Notes: generated by a model from the letters alone, not told the origin. Numbered from the stretch's first letter, positions 34,270 through 47,774 are shown. The stretch is DNA of 64,000 bases from Toxorhynchites rutilus septentrionalis (GCF_029784135.1 NC_073745.1:85450666-85514665), one strand, 5' to 3'. A program made the numbers and translations.

Positions 34270-34380
34270 TCGGTTGCTCTTAGAAAGGTGGGCGGGAGGT
34301 AGTGTCGAAACACCATAGAAACGTATCGTGCTCTCTAAAATCTCCACATGACAAATTTGTTTTACGTTCCGAGTACCACC
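34270..34380 (+). repeat. Fragment of the TAGCTGACCC repeat family
   Basis: GTGTCGAAACACCATAGAAA, then CTCTAAAATCTCCACATG, resembles the body of the repeat units at 44470 and 50030-51480. Confidence 0.55.
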
Positions 34381-35149
34381 TACACTGGACAAAAACGCTT
34401 AAGCGGCGTCAATTCGCTGTTACCGGGTTTTTGCAGCTTCTTTTTTTTCTTTCACACCCTAGACAGTGTTAACAGTGTTAAGACATCACCGACGGCAGAT
34501 TAAGAAAAATATTCATATACAAATATTTCTATCGCACTTCTAGATGGATTGACACTATTTTCATTACTCAAATAATTATTCAAGATACTTACATGTTGTC
34601 ATATTATCTTGAAATTGTTGAGAAATTGATTTCTAAACATTAATCATAGAAATAAGTAATATTCACTACTTTGACCCATTGTCACCCATTCTAAGGAGTG
34701 AGATTGGGTCAAATTTCATTTAATCGCAGTTCAGTGAAAAATTAATATTATTCAACTATTCCCTGAACCCTCGTAAGTTCATCATTAGAGAACATATCTA
34801 CGTAATCATAATTGCGTTTTACTCCAATTTACGATCGTTATTCAAAAGTTCGAAAACTACCTTTTTTGGACCATTCTCACCCCCACCGACGATACTATAA
34901 TATAGATAAAAAAATGTCATTTGAATCAATTTGGTCCATATACTATGTTTTGATTGTTAGATCGTATTGTTGTCAAAGAGAGAGTTGTAACTTGTTGTTG
35001 TAACAACTTTATTCTATACCTTATTTTGTCATATTTCGAATGGTTCTAAGTAGCGCATTTTCCTAGTCATAATCAGTATAAGACAAATAGCTCAAGAAAA
35101 ATTCAATAACCCTGTCATAGTGATATGAACCTCATATTGGATTATCGTA
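34381..35149. other. No gene recognised
   Basis: AT-rich DNA with short frames only. No repeat ends identified. Confidence 0.4.
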
Positions 35150-35162
35150 GGCGATTCAATTC

Positions 35163-35418
35163 CCTTGGCCGAGTGGTTAGCGTCATAACTAACATGCCGG
35201 GTGTTTGGGTTCGATTCCCGTTCTGGTCGGGGGAATTTTTCGTCAAAGAAATTTCCTCCGACTTGCACTGTGATCACGCGTATTCTAGAGTTTGCCATTT
35301 GGCATAGAAATCTCAACTAAGTACTAATAAAAATGACGCAAGTAATACTACGTTGAGACGGCGAAGTTCCTCTAGGAACGTTAGTGCCATTGAAGAAGAA
35401 GAAGAAGAAGAAGAAGAA
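35163..35418 (+). mobile_element. tRNA-derived SINE, family A, copy 1
   Basis: tRNA-like head with A box TGGCCGAGTGGTTAGCG and B box GGGTTCGATTCCCG, a body ending GTTCCTCTAGGAACGTTAGT, and a (GAA)n tail at about 35395-35418. GGCGATTCAATTC flanks both sides (35150-35162 and 35419-35431), a 13-bp target duplication. Compared with the 47775-48045 copy it lacks about 25 bp in the body. Confidence 0.92.
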
Positions 35419-35679
35419 GGCGATTCAATTCTCATCGTTCTCCGGGGCAGTTGATCACACGTAAAACATTGTTCGACTTGCCTTGACTTGAGCTATTATT
35501 ATACTTCTTCAATGTTGGCGAATATTTCGTCATTTTGCTTAAGTATTAAAAGATACAGAAGAGCGGTGCAACTGAAGCTGGTGCAGCGAGAAGTACTTCG
35601 AATTTTCACCTAATTGGTCATGGGCACCGTAGATGAATTGATACTTCATCCTTTTCACAAAATACTATCATTACACCCA

Positions 35680-35816
35680 GTGGTAACAACCATGCCTCTC
35701 ACGTTTAAAGGTCACGAGTTCAATGCTCACTCCCGACATTCTTCCAAAAATGGAAGTAAAAGTGACGAACCAGCCAAATGAGTTGAAAGTCACTATAACA
35801 CAGATAAAAGAAAAAA
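35680..35816 (+). mobile_element. tRNA-derived SINE, family B, copy 2
   Basis: Same body as 14069-14219, including CGACATTCTTCCAAAAATGG and CAGCCAAATGAGTTGAAA. It is flanked by TATCATTACACCCA (35666-35679 and 35817-35830), a 14-bp target duplication. The head is shortened at the A box. Confidence 0.9.
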
Positions 35817-35830
35817 TATCATTACACCCA

Positions 35831-36209
35831 TACCTCGTTTTTCGGCCCAGATACGTTCCACGAGATTTGGCCGCAAAGCGAAAGGCCGTGTAAGGAATCA
35901 ATTATTCAAATACAAATTCATACAAATTCAATCAGATCGGTTCCAAATTTGTTAAATATGTAACATGGTTTATCGTTCAAAATGCATTTTATCATTTTAT
36001 TTTTATTTCATTTGAATCAATAATTAAATTCATTTAAATTTATTTCATTTCAATCAAATGTATGTAGTTAATATAAAACATAGTATATATACAACATACA
36101 TACATAAAAACCAACAATAATCTATAAACGAAAATGAAAAAACTTCATGTTACATGGAATATGTGTATGTATATATACCTTATTTTGTTGTTGCTTAATT
36201 ATTGTTTTT
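35831..36209. other. AT-rich low-complexity DNA
   Basis: ATTT/AAAT-rich stretch at 35985-36090 and no recognised gene. Confidence 0.4.
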
Positions 36210-37856
36210 CACTTCTGTACAAAAGTGATTTTTGAACCAATCCTCAAAATTTGTTTGCTTGGCTTCCGCCGATGTAAAGGGACGAACGATTGTCTCGCGC
36301 TGCTATCTTCTGAAATCCAAATCGCATTTGCTCGCAAAGAACAAATGGCTTCCATTTTTCTCGATATCAAAGGGGCATGAAATCAGTTTCCATGGGAATT
36401 CTCTCAGAGAAACTTCATAATCGTGGACTTTCGCCAATTCTGAATAATTTCCTGTACAATTTACTGTCAGAAAAGCATATGTTTTTCAATCATGGCAGCT
36501 TGAAATCTTATCGATACAGTTTTATGGGCCTACCACAAGGCTCCTACCTAAGCCCCCTCTTGTATAGTTTTTACGTCAATGATATGGATGATTGTCTAAC
36601 TAGCACGCTGAGAAAACTTGCAGGCGATGGAGATATTTCCATCACGGGTACTAATCCTGCCGTTCTGCAAAAATCCTTGCAAGATACCCTGAACAACCTG
36701 TTCATGTGGGCTCTCAAGCTGGGTATCGAATTCTCTACGGAGAAAACCGAAATGGTCGTTTTTTCTAGGAAGCACGAACCCGCCCAATTCCAGCTTCACC
36801 TATCCGGCAAAGCGATCAGGCACTCGATGTTTTTCAAATACCTTGGAGTATATTTTGACTCTAAATGTACCTGGGGAAGACATATTGCGTTCCTGAAACA
36901 GAAATGCCAGCAAAGAATCAATTTTCTCCAAACAATTACCGGAACATGATGGGGTGCCCATCCAGGAGACCTCATTCAGTTGTACAAAACAACGATATTA
37001 TCAGTGTTAGAATATGGCAGTTTTTGCTTCCGATCAGCTGCCAGGATTCATATTCTCAAGCTGGAGAGAATACAATATCGTTGCTTGCGTATAGCAATGG
37101 GGTGTTTGCATTCGACACATACGATTAGTCTCGAAGTCTTGGCAGGAGTACCCCCGCTTACTCTTCGGTTCACAGAATTATCCTACAGATTTCTCATCCG
37201 TTGCAAGATCATTAATCCGTCGGTGATTGATAACTTCGCAAATCTAGTCCAATTGACTCCTCAGTCAAGTTTTATGTCTTTATACCATGAGTTCCTTACC
37301 CATGAAGTGCACCCTTCACCGGGCATCTCCAACCAAGTTTGCTTCCCATACTTTTGCAATTCCTCTGTCATTTTTTATCTGTCCATGCGACAAAAAATCC
37401 ATGGAATCCCAGATCATCTACGCTCCGATTCTATTCCGCCGATATTTTCGGCAGAATATGGGAAAGTTAGATCTGATAAAATGTTCTTTACTGACGGTTC
37501 ATTCATAAACGGGTCCACTGGCTTCGGCATCTTCAATGAAAATTCCAGTGCCTCTTTCAAACTCAAAGATCCTTGTTCCGTGTATGTCGCATAAATGGGT
37601 GCGATATACTATGCTCTAGGGATCATTGAAACACTGCCCATCGACCATTATTTTATTTTTTTCAGACAGTCTCAGCTCAATAGAGGCAATCCGCACAATG
37701 AAAGTTGATAAATGCTCATCTTATTTCCTTACAAGAATAAGACATCTATTGAGTGTTTTGGTCGAAAAATTATTCAAGATTACCTTAGCATGGGTTCCCT
37801 CTCATTGCTCGATTCCGGGGAATGAGAAAGCGGACTCGCTAGCTAAGGTGGGCGCT
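36210..37856 (+). pseudogene. I-clade LINE ORF2: RT and RNase H (left part)
   Basis: Would make the element's reverse transcriptase and RNase H. In order: GFRRCKGTNDCLALL, MASIFLDIKGA (first RT Asp, then a frameshift at about 36372), MGLPQGSYLSPLLYSFYVND, a damaged catalytic box LAGDGD where LADDG is expected, and FKYLGVYFDS. RNase H follows: FFTDGSF, FSDSLSSIEAI and WVPSHCSIPGNEKADSLAK. In-frame stops are at about 36947 and 37592, and a frameshift near 37660. The text breaks off in KVGA at 37856 and resumes at 43195. The 5' end is truncated. RNase H and wording place it in the I clade (MosquI-like). Confidence 0.9.
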
Positions 37857-37949
37857 TTTTTTTATCAATGAGCTGTGTTTTTTTTATTATTATTATTACA
37901 TTAATAATTTAACAACATTTTCAACCATTTCCCGTGCGCTTGACTGACT

Positions 37950-38760
37950 AAAATTAACTTAAAATTTATACCGTTTACCCGCGGTTACTCGGGACTTAAC
38001 CTAATCCATTCAAATTCCCATTCACACTTCCACTCATTTTCCCATTCATACAATCCACCCACACATATTCACATAATTATTGCGTTTCACGCATTTTGTA
38101 TTATAACGCTTTCTTTTAGTTTTGACATCTTCTTTTTATCTTTATTTTTACAAAGTTATTTCATTTCTTGTCTTCTTTTTTATAATTTTTACAGACTTTA
38201 GATTAATACCGTTTACCCGCTGTTATTCGGGACATAAACCTAATCCACTCAAATTCCATTTACTATTCCAATCATTTTTCCATTCATACAATCCACCTAC
38301 ACATTTTCACATAATTATTGCGTTTCACTCATTTTGTATTATAACATTTTCTTTTTGCTTTGGCATCTTCTTCTTTTACTTTTTGCAGAGTTACCTCTTT
38401 TCTTGTCTTCATTTTTGTATTTTTTACAGATATTATGAAAACTTCCAAAAACCTTTTTAATACACTTAAAACTAACTTAAGATTAATACCGTTTACCCGC
38501 GGTTACTCGGGACTTAAACCTAATACACTCAAATTCCCATCTACACTTCCATTCATTCTTTCACTCATACAGTTCTTGCAGACATAGTTGTATAATTATT
38601 ACGTTTCACACATTGATTTTTATACTTTTTTACATCTTTTTTTTCATTTGATCCTTTGTTTTTACATATTTTTCTAATTTCTTGCTCATTTCATTTTTGT
38701 TATTTTAACATATATGAAGGAAACTTCCAAAATTCTTTTTCACTTGATCTTTTTGATTCC
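37950..38760 (-). repeat. Tandem repeats in the LINE 3' UTR
   Basis: Three diverged units marked by TACCGTTTACCCGC at 37969, 38207 and 38487 (spacing about 238 and 280). Each continues with ACTCAAATTCCCAT-, CATTCATACAATCCACC- and ATTATTGCGTTTCAC-like words. Non-coding, between ORF2 and the A tail. Confidence 0.85.
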
Positions 38761-38882
38761 ACCTAAATTCACGAATTCCTCTTTGAAAAACGAACAAACT
38801 AGCATTTGGGTGCCGCTGTACACAGAAAGCAATACAATGGATAACCAACCACGATGCTGCTTTGCAGAGGGGACTTCTACAA

Positions 38883-41800
38883 TCAACTTCCCAATGTCAA
38901 AAAATCTTCTAATTTTTCGAATTGCAATTTAAATCTTGTTCTTACAATTTTTGTTACCCATTCTCTCACCTCTTTTGAAGAAATGCAATGATGAATTCTA
39001 TGATCATTGCTATCTTGCATATTGTTTCCACATCGTTCGCAAATATCACTCTCCGCATCCTTTATTCTATATTGTTTCGATTTTTGTCGATTTGCAAATA
39101 GGTCGTTAAACAGCAGAAACAGTGCTGACCTATCTTCTGCTAATAGATAAGAATAGCTAAGAATTTTCCAATGAGCAGTCCAACTTACTTCGGGAAAATT
39201 AATTTTTACAAGTGGAACAAATCCTTGCTGGTAAATTAATGAACGATAAAGTTGCTTAACAGAATCTACTCCATTATACAATTGAATCGATTTTTGAATC
39301 CACTCCTTTCCATTTCGTGATAGTTTAGCTAGATGTTTGAAATTCAGCAAATATTTTTCGCCGATGGTATTGTCATGCATTCGGTTATCTTTAACAATAT
39401 TCCAAATAAATAGCGCTTTACATTTTTCAGTAGGGTCAATCAGACCAACTCCACCGTTATCGATATCGAGATATAACTGTCTTCTGTCCACTCGAAAAAT
39501 GCAATTTTTCCAAATGAAATTTCCAATTATGGTCTTCATTTTCGCAAAGTGCAAATTTTTGGCTGGGAAAAGCTGAGCTATATACCATAGTTTTGATAAT
39601 ATAAAGGTATTTACATACCACACTTTTTCAATTAAACACATACTGCGGAAAGAAACCAACCATAATCTGTGTTTTATGTCATTGATCAACTTTTCGTAGT
39701 TCACATCAACAGTATCATTCCATGTAATTTTGAAGGTAACTCCTAGTATGTTCAAACTTTCAGTTTCGGCTACTTGAAATGGACCACCGTTGCAGTTATT
39801 TAAGCGTATGAATCGCGATTTTTTAAAATTTGCACTGATTTTCGAAAACTTGGAGAAGGAAGCGATGATATTCAAAACCTTATCAAGCTCTTCGGAGTTT
39901 CGGAGAAACACATTCACATCGTCTGCGAATGCAATCACTCTTAGGAACTTGTCATAAACAAGGACCCCGAGGACGCTTTGGTCAATGCTTCGAATCAATG
40001 GTTCCACATACAAAATAAAAAGTATCATGCTTAGCGGACACCCTTGTCTGACAGAAGAGTTAATCTGGATTTCCTTTGTTAAAAATCCGTTATATACAAT
40101 TTTAGATGTAGCTTTACCGTACAATCGTTGGATACACTGAATCAGTTGACATGGAAAACCGAATTTCTCCATCACTTTCCAAAGAAATCGATGATCTACT
40201 TTATCGAAAGCTTTCTCTAGATCAAGGCTCAGCAAGAGACCCTTGAATCGCTTACTTTCTGTAGCTTTTGTCATAATCCTACGCACATCTTTCAGATTAT
40301 CTACACAAGACCGTCCAGGAACACATGCACTTTGTCCCGATCCAACTATCTTTTCAATATAATTTTGAATTCTGTTACAAATAATTTTGGTAAACAGTTT
40401 ATAATCAGTGTTTAATAAACTGATTGGCCGGTAATTGTCTAAATCTGTAAGATTACCTTTTTTTGGAATTAGGGTGATAATACCATTCGTAAATTCCTTA
40501 GGAGGGATACACTGTCCACTCATGTATGAATTAAACAACTGTTTTAAATCAGATTTCAATAGATCAAAATATTCAAGATAAAATTCATAGGTTAACCCAT
40601 CTGGACCCGGCGATTTTTTCTTGTTACACATTTTGAGTGTTTTCCAAAGTTCGTCTTCGGAAATTTCCTGCACGAGATGTATACTGTCTTCTGTTGCTAG
40701 TGATCTGGTTATTGAATTTAGTGGGTTCTCATATCTCTCGAGATCGGAGTTTTCTGGTGTGGCTTGGTACAGTTTCGAAAAATGATCATGTACTATGGAT
40801 CCTAAATGTGTACTATCTGTTATTAACGCTCCCTCTTGTTTTATTTTCAAGCCAAAAACATTTCCCCGATGAATCGCGTTTGATAGTTGGAAAATTGTTA
40901 TTTTTTCACCTTCTGCGATCGAGTTCGATGATATTTTTGCACCCAAATTTTTCAGACGATTTTGCTCAATATCCATTAATTTAGATTTAGTTATTATTAT
41001 TTCATCTTGGACATCCTCCCCATGAGTTTGCTTGTCAAAATACTCAAATAATTTATTCGAAAAAAAAACTTTCGAAGCTCTGTTGGATTGATTCAAATGC
41101 CAACTCTCAGATTTGTAAAAACTTTTTACCTTTGATTTGAAGCAATAGTTCCACCACGCACTCAGATCTGTCTGGTGCATGGGCTTTCCTTGTAACGTGT
41201 TGTATTGAACTTTGAACCTATCCTTGATTTCAGAAACCGCTAGTAAGCTTGGATTTACCTTCCAGTAACCCCTACCACGAAACATCATATGCTCTTTAAT
41301 TTATAATTTTAATAACACACAGTGATGATCCGAAAAACTCAATGGTAACGTTTTGCAGCCAGATACGTGGGATAAAAAATCTTTCGAAATATAAAACCGA
41401 TCTAATCGCGAAGCTGATTAATTCCTGTGGAAAGTGAATCTATGCACTTTCATAGCTTTTGCAACATCCTTCAATGAAAGCAGTTCAACCAGATTTTTGA
41501 GACCATTTGAAAAATTTTTTTGCAATCCTTTTGAATCATTCTCCTCCAAAATACAATTGAAGTCCCCTCCTAGCATCGTAAAGGTGGTTCCTGGTTTGTT
41601 CAAATGAACAGCTAGGTTTTCTGTAAACAACCTATCCCGCTCCCTTCCTACATCGTTCCCTGAATAAGCATAAATGTTAATGAAATTAACTTCATTAATC
41701 ACAACTGACACAATTCTTCCCGTTGGATCTAGTAAGAAATTAGAAAAAATAAATGTTTTTCTAATCAGCACTGCTGTTCCTTTTCTGTCCGCACTTATGT

Positions 41801-41969
41801 TAACTAACGCATTGTGTGATGTTATGAAGGAAAAATCTTGATAGCTAACCTCCTGTAGGAACACAATATCAATATTGTGTTCAATAATGAATTCTTTTAA
41901 AAGATTCCTTTTCACTAATATGTTAGTGCTGTTAAGATTAACCGTTGCGACTGAGCAAATAAAGTTCAT
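38883..41969 (-). pseudogene. L1/Tx1-like ORF2: endonuclease and reverse transcriptase
   Basis: One frame of 1,028 codons broken only by TAA at codons 184 (41420) and 223 (41303). The N-terminus is an APE-type endonuclease (TVNLNST, IDIVFLQEV, GTAVLIR, NIYAYSGND, MLGGDFNCIL, SFSDHHCVLL) that would nick the target. RT motifs follow: KKKSPGPDGLTYEFYLEYF, ITLIPKKG, NYRPISLLNTDYKLFTK, SLDLEKAFDKVDH, VRQGCPLSMILFILYVEPL and the catalytic FADDVNVFL. The C-terminus has CERCGNNMQDSNDHRIHHC, a Cys/His cluster. No RNase H. Motif wording fits the L1/Tx1 group. Near-intact, so fairly young. Confidence 0.93.
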
Positions 41970-41989
41970 TTCGATAGTGTTATATCTGA

Positions 41990-43012
41990 TTATTTTGCAC
42001 TTTTCTCACCGGATTTGTTTCTCGAATTTAATGACCTTGATCGTCGAGCTTGAGCAAGAAGTAGACTACTCTCCGTAGGTGGTACGATGATTTGTTTCCT
42101 GGATACTACATCAGATTCGGACGAGTTAGAATCCTCCCGTTGGTACTTGCGTCCCCGCTTTCTGCTGCTGATCTCAATCTGCATAGCCGCATTCTCTTCA
42201 TCTTCTTGGCTATTCGAAACGTTTTCCGCCTTGTCTTGATCAACCGATTCATCTTTTCCACTGATCTTTGTGGATTGTCCCACTCCATCCTGCTTCCCCA
42301 GCAGCACCATACCAGATTCCAACGGTGGTTGAGTTGTGCGACCGCCCAGAACCACACTTGCAAAAGATCCATATTTCTTATGACTTCCTTCACCGACGCC
42401 AGAAGCTGTTTCCAGGTTAGGATTGAGCTGCAGACGTGTATTAACACTCTGCCGCTTCGTGCAATTTGCCTTGAAATGGTCCAGAGCTCCACAAGCAAAG
42501 CATTTGCTTTGCATACCATCATGAAAAATCCTTGCTCTGATATGCTGGATAAGAAGTTGCGCCGGAATTTCCGAAACAATTTCCATATGAGCACCTCGAA
42601 CTCCATTCCAAATCGGGAAACCAGATTCCGCTGAATACCGTTCTCGCACTAGTTAGCAGACAGTTCCATACTTTGCCAGAACAACGGCGATCTGCTCGTC
42701 CTTGACCTCTGGAGGCAACCCGAAGATCCGTACGTAGCGGAAAGTACCATTCGCAGGCGCCACAGATAAATGTACGCGATTTCCATTCGCATAACGGAAT
42801 TCCACACTAGTTGCTAGTCTACGAAGCGCTTTTTGCATAATCTCATTCGATTGAAACCGGACAAATAGGCTGTAGTCTTCTCGATACATTGCACTCAGGT
42901 CATCGCAAACCCATCCCTGTTCCTTAAAGAACGTGAAAACCTCCTCATTAGTAGGGTTCCGTGTTTGAGATCCAAAGCGAAGCTTGATGGTGTTTTCTCT
43001 TTTCGGTTCCAT
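41990..43012 (-). pseudogene. L1/Tx1-like ORF1: RNA-binding protein with CCHC knuckle
   Basis: 340 codons from ATG 43012, with one stop, TAA at codon 120 (42655). The first half looks like an RNA-binding fold (FRYVRIFGLPPEVKDEQIA); a single zinc knuckle CFACGALDHFKANC lies near codon 171. The C-terminal 130 residues are charged with basic clusters (SSRKRGRKYQRE). ORF1 proteins of this type coat the element RNA. It ends 20 bases before ORF2 in the same frame. Confidence 0.85.
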
Positions 43013-43194
43013 TGTTTGGAAAATCGTTTCTTGAACAATACACTGTACTGTTCAATTGACTATCTAACTCAATATAACAATAGATTTAACACAATATTGA
43101 AACTCTCCAATTGTTTCGAAGCACGTTTGATTCGGACGAAATAGCAGAGCTGGTGGAAAAAACGTCAGCTCTTTTCCAAGGCCTGCTGTTGACT

Positions 43195-44165
43195 GCTTCA
43201 GAAGGCACACTTTTTGAAAGGCAAATTGCTTATAATTATTTTTTTCACATTCCTCGTCAGCACACACTCGTTAGTTGGCAGCGCATGTGGAGTGAAGATG
43301 AGTTTGGTCGTTGGTTACACACGATTATCCCTAAGGTCTCGACGAGTGCATGGTTCAAGGGATTGAATGTAGGTCGTGATTTCATTCGCGTGATATCGCG
43401 GCTTATGTCCAATCACTACAACCTAAACGCGCATCTCTATCGCATTGGGCTCGCAGCAAACAATCTTTGTGATTGTGGCGATGGCTACCACGACATCGAG
43501 CATATTGTCTGGTCGTGTATCCGGTTCCATGCTGCTCGCTCTCAGCTCTCTAGAGAACTGAGAGCAAAAGGCAGTCAATCGGATATCCCCGTCCGGGATA
43601 TCTTAGGTATCTTCTGCTTCATCTATACCGGTTCCTCAGAAACGTCGATGTCAACGTTTAATGATGTTTCCTTCGTCGTGTCCCTGTTTCATATCCCTCC
43701 TATCCGATCTATAAACTTTTACTTAGTCGCGGCAATACATACACACACTCTTTACAGACACACGGGCCAAAGGTTGTGCAGTCCACTGATCGATCATTCA
43801 ACAAGAGCCAAAGGTTGTACCGCTCATGATAACTCTACACGAGCTGATGATTCCGCCGGCTAGTGACCATTCTATCCTGGATTCCTCGAGTCGAGAAGAT
43901 GCACCATGCTAGATATGGGGTGCAGACTAGGGGGGCGTTGCTGATTAATGGTCAGCTGCATCCCAATAGGAAGTATCCCGTGCCGGGCACACGTACAGAG
44001 CATTGGAGACAACAACATCACAATTACGAAAACACTTGTAATACTAACCTCGAGCCAACCGCGAGTAATCGGTTACATAAGGCAAACATTGTCGAAATAT
44101 TGAACTCCCGGCCCCGTCAAGTTGACGCCATATGAGCCTTAATAAAAATATATATATATTGGATA
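43195..44165 (+). pseudogene. I-clade LINE ORF2 C-terminus and 3' UTR (right part)
   Basis: Resumes the frame lost at 37856: SEGTLFERQIAYNYFF, LVSWQRMWSEDEFGRWLHTI, NVGRDFIRVISRLMSNHYNL, CDCGDGYHDIEHIVWSC (a Cys/His cluster) and DIPVRDILG. Codons after that are disturbed. The 3' UTR ends near GCCATATGAGCCTTAATAAA and an A-rich tail. The last 700 bp match 19674-20449. Confidence 0.9.
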
Positions 44166-44234
44166 AAAAAAACACGAATAATCAATACTTTAAATATCGT
44201 CTGAATCATACAGGATTCTTCTGCAAAGCATCCA

Positions 44235-44722
<488 letters not shown>

Positions 44723-44724
44723 AT

Positions 44725-47700
44725 ATACATCTATACATATACTATTTTCTATACAAATTATCCAAACGTCATTAGTTGAAATGTGGTAACTTTGATTGAA
44801 TGAGATGAAAAAGATCCATCATTGAAACATAATAGTTTCATTGTTTGAGATATAGATTATTTTATCCTTCTAAATTAAAAACGTTCATGTTTATTTTGAA
44901 AACCTCATAAAAAAAAGTCCATCGCAATCGGCGAATTACACTGAATCATATTATCAACGGCCAACCGTGAAAGAAGCCACATCTTGACGCAAAATCCCGC
45001 GCGACTCCTAGAAAACTGATAAGAGCGTAGAAAACACACTTTTCAATGTTATTATTTATAAACACATTCTCGTAGCTGGAAACGAATACGAATTCCGAAT
45101 TGAGCATAACGCCAGTGCATTGTAGCGCAATTAAGTTAGCGATTAAGATGAAATATTTATTGGACATACAAGGGATAGGTGTTCTTTTCCGAGATGAAAG
45201 ATTATTCAACGCTATTACTTGGAACCTTTTCGTTTTTTTTTTTTTATTTCACTGAAATAATATTATGCATGGAATTTCCGAAAACAATTCTCAGAGCAAA
45301 CCCATCAGCGAATTACGTCAGCACATTCGCTCCATCCCATTCACGAACAGAACCTCGTGAATTACGCATGCACTCATTCACTAACATTGTCCCAAATCTC
45401 CGAGCGAAAAAAGGGAACAAAGTACCGAATCCCGGCGGGACGAATGGGGAAATCTTTTCTCGAGAGATTTTACCACTGGAAAGTGGGTGGAGCCATGGCA
45501 ACGGAAAGCGCATGCCAAAAGACACAAAAGAGAAATACGCGTACCGAAATACCGTATACATGGCCTGATGGGTTTCAGCGAAAGGAGGAAACAAAGAGAA
45601 AAGAAGAGTACATCCCCATGGTTACATAGCTTTCTCAGGCTGCAGGCTCAGTGTCCTTGTTACTGTTTTTTTTCTTCGCTCCTTTCTATCTTTCACATGC
45701 CTGCCTGCATGCGAGGGTAACGGCAGGCGGAAATAGTTGAAAGGATGGTTTGATGAGTAAATAGCTTTGTGGAGAAAAAAAATGGGTGTGTGTTTACCGG
45801 GGAAGGTCATTCATTTGCAGCTGCGATTTGACGGGCAAGGATGCGCCGAATGAGAGGGATGCTTTTTTTCTGCCTCTATCTCTGTTACATTCTTCGAAAG
45901 ATATCCTCTTTGTTCGAATTGGAATTTAATGACTTTTCAAGCGGGATGCGGCCCAGCGAGGGGTTAACTGTTAATATTGCATAACTGAAAGGTTCACCGG
46001 GAAGCTGAGATGCTTGTGACCTTGGAATGATAATGAATTAATGTCTCTACCGGGAAATAGTGTTCTTTCAGCTGCGGTAGCATCAGTGAAGAAAACCAAA
46101 ACTTACTTAGTAAAAGAGCAACCGGAATTTGAATTGTTCCAATCGAACAATGACTAGTGTGTACAATACTAAGCTAAATTTCAAAAAATATCTTTCAAAT
46201 GAAGGATTAAGGGCATATCCTATCTGGATTGGTTTGCATTAAAAATAGATTAATTTTGGATGGCGATAATAAAAAAAACTACAGAAGGATAACGAAAACC
46301 ACGAATAGCGCAATACTGAAGATAATGCCCAAACACAAAAAAATCCATAAATAATATTTAACCAAATGGTGTTATTAAATAAAACATTTGTACACTAGAA
46401 AAAAAAGAACTTTTGAATCAACCCAACAATAGAGTATTCCTGTATTTCAGTTAGCTTTGAAATCAGTGAAATGGTATGTATTCCTATGCGAAAACAGAAA
46501 ATTATTCCACATCAGAAAAGGAATATGTTCTCTATTCCAGGAATTTAAAGAGAAATTAAAACCAAAATACAAAAAAAAATATATAAATACATACATAGTA
46601 AGATTTTCTTTAAGCACAAATTCATATTGATACAAAATTATCTGGACTTCAGCTCAGTACTTTTGAAGACTAAAGAATATGTATATCCCCTTCCCATTTG
46701 ATAAAAGTGAAGGACACAAGCCCATCATCTGCGTTTGCGCAATTTGGATGGCAATTCAAACTGAACCCCATAGAAAAAAAAAACATACACCGAAAACACC
46801 CTCATCGAAACGGCCATAAAAATCTCCCATTTCATCTGCTTGCTGATTGCATAAAAATTCGGGATTGAGAAAAAAAATAACACAGCTCCCTCTTTTCTTC
46901 TTTCAATATCCATTTCCCGCGTTGTTTTTTTTTTTTTGCTATATATTTTTACCATCTCATCACAGATTGGCTGTGTCCTCGACATGGGGGTGCCATTTAC
47001 CAAAAAAACAGAAATAATACCCGATATCGCCATTAAACGCACCAAGGACACTTCTCGGAGTAGAATCTAGAATTGTTGCAAGATGCTTGAGGGTAACAAA
47101 AAAAAATTAGAGCACCATCCGCGCCGATCGCCGCTTTTATTTTTTAGACGGAATTGGAGAAAATCTTATTTTCTTTGGGTTCCTTACATACATTTTTGTG
47201 CCTGGAGAGATTTTTATGGCCCCGGGTTCTCTCAATGGTCGTTATTTGATGTGTGTGTGTTTTTTTTCCCTCTGGTTCAATATTCTTGGAAATTTTATGA
47301 GTCGTCTTTTTGTAGCTCCGATAAGCGATGAACAAAAAAATCAAGAAATCCTTTTTATTGATGTTGCGATTTATGGCTTTTCTGCGTTTACGCTCGGGCA
47401 GTTGGTCACGGAAAAATGTTTTCTTGTTCTAGTTTATATTACATTCAAATACATTTTAAAACCACAAAATCCAATGTTCTTAGGGAAACATGTTCGCTAT
47501 ACTTACAAACAGATTTAGTTTATGTAAGCAAATAAGGCAACAATACGCATAAAATTCAGCTTCGCAGGAATATGTTTACAAATCAAATATCAAAAATATA
47601 TTAGAAAATTAACTGATTATTTTTTATGTATATCGTAAACTGACTGCAATGAATTGTTCCATTTATCATCAGGTATCCAGTATAAAATCTGTGTTTTTCA

Positions 47701-47770
47701 TTAAAAAAAAGTCTTTTCATCTTAATTGTTTTAAGAAAGCTGTATTATATTTGTGAGTCCTATTTTCAAG
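44725..47770. other. No gene recognised
   Basis: Open frames reach 129 codons but overlap on both strands and match nothing known. The part at 45170-45800 is less AT-rich. I saw no transposon ends, SINE boxes or splice patterns worth reporting. Confidence 0.4.
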
Positions 47771-47774
47771 ATAT

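Larger units (their letters stand above)
37857..43194 (-). mobile_element. Nearly complete L1/Tx1-like LINE inside the I-clade LINE
   Basis: About 5.34 kb on the minus strand: 5' UTR 43194-43013, ORF1, a 20-bp gap, ORF2, then a 1-kb 3' UTR with tandem repeats and an A run at the inner edge (37857-37864). The I-clade reading frame stops and resumes exactly at its edges. Any target duplication is short (GCT, possibly GCTT). Only three stop codons break both ORFs. Confidence 0.88.

Noticed and set aside
35163..35240. tRNA gene
   Set aside because: Has A and B boxes but no proper acceptor stem, is followed by a SINE body and GAA tail, and has a target duplication.
42092..42634. 180-codon plus-strand frame
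   Set aside because: Antisense reading of LINE ORF1.
43111..43194. Extension of the I-clade protein to the left (MFRSTFDSDEI-type text)
   Set aside because: This is the 5' UTR of the opposite-strand LINE read in a chance open frame; the true I-clade frame joins at 43195.
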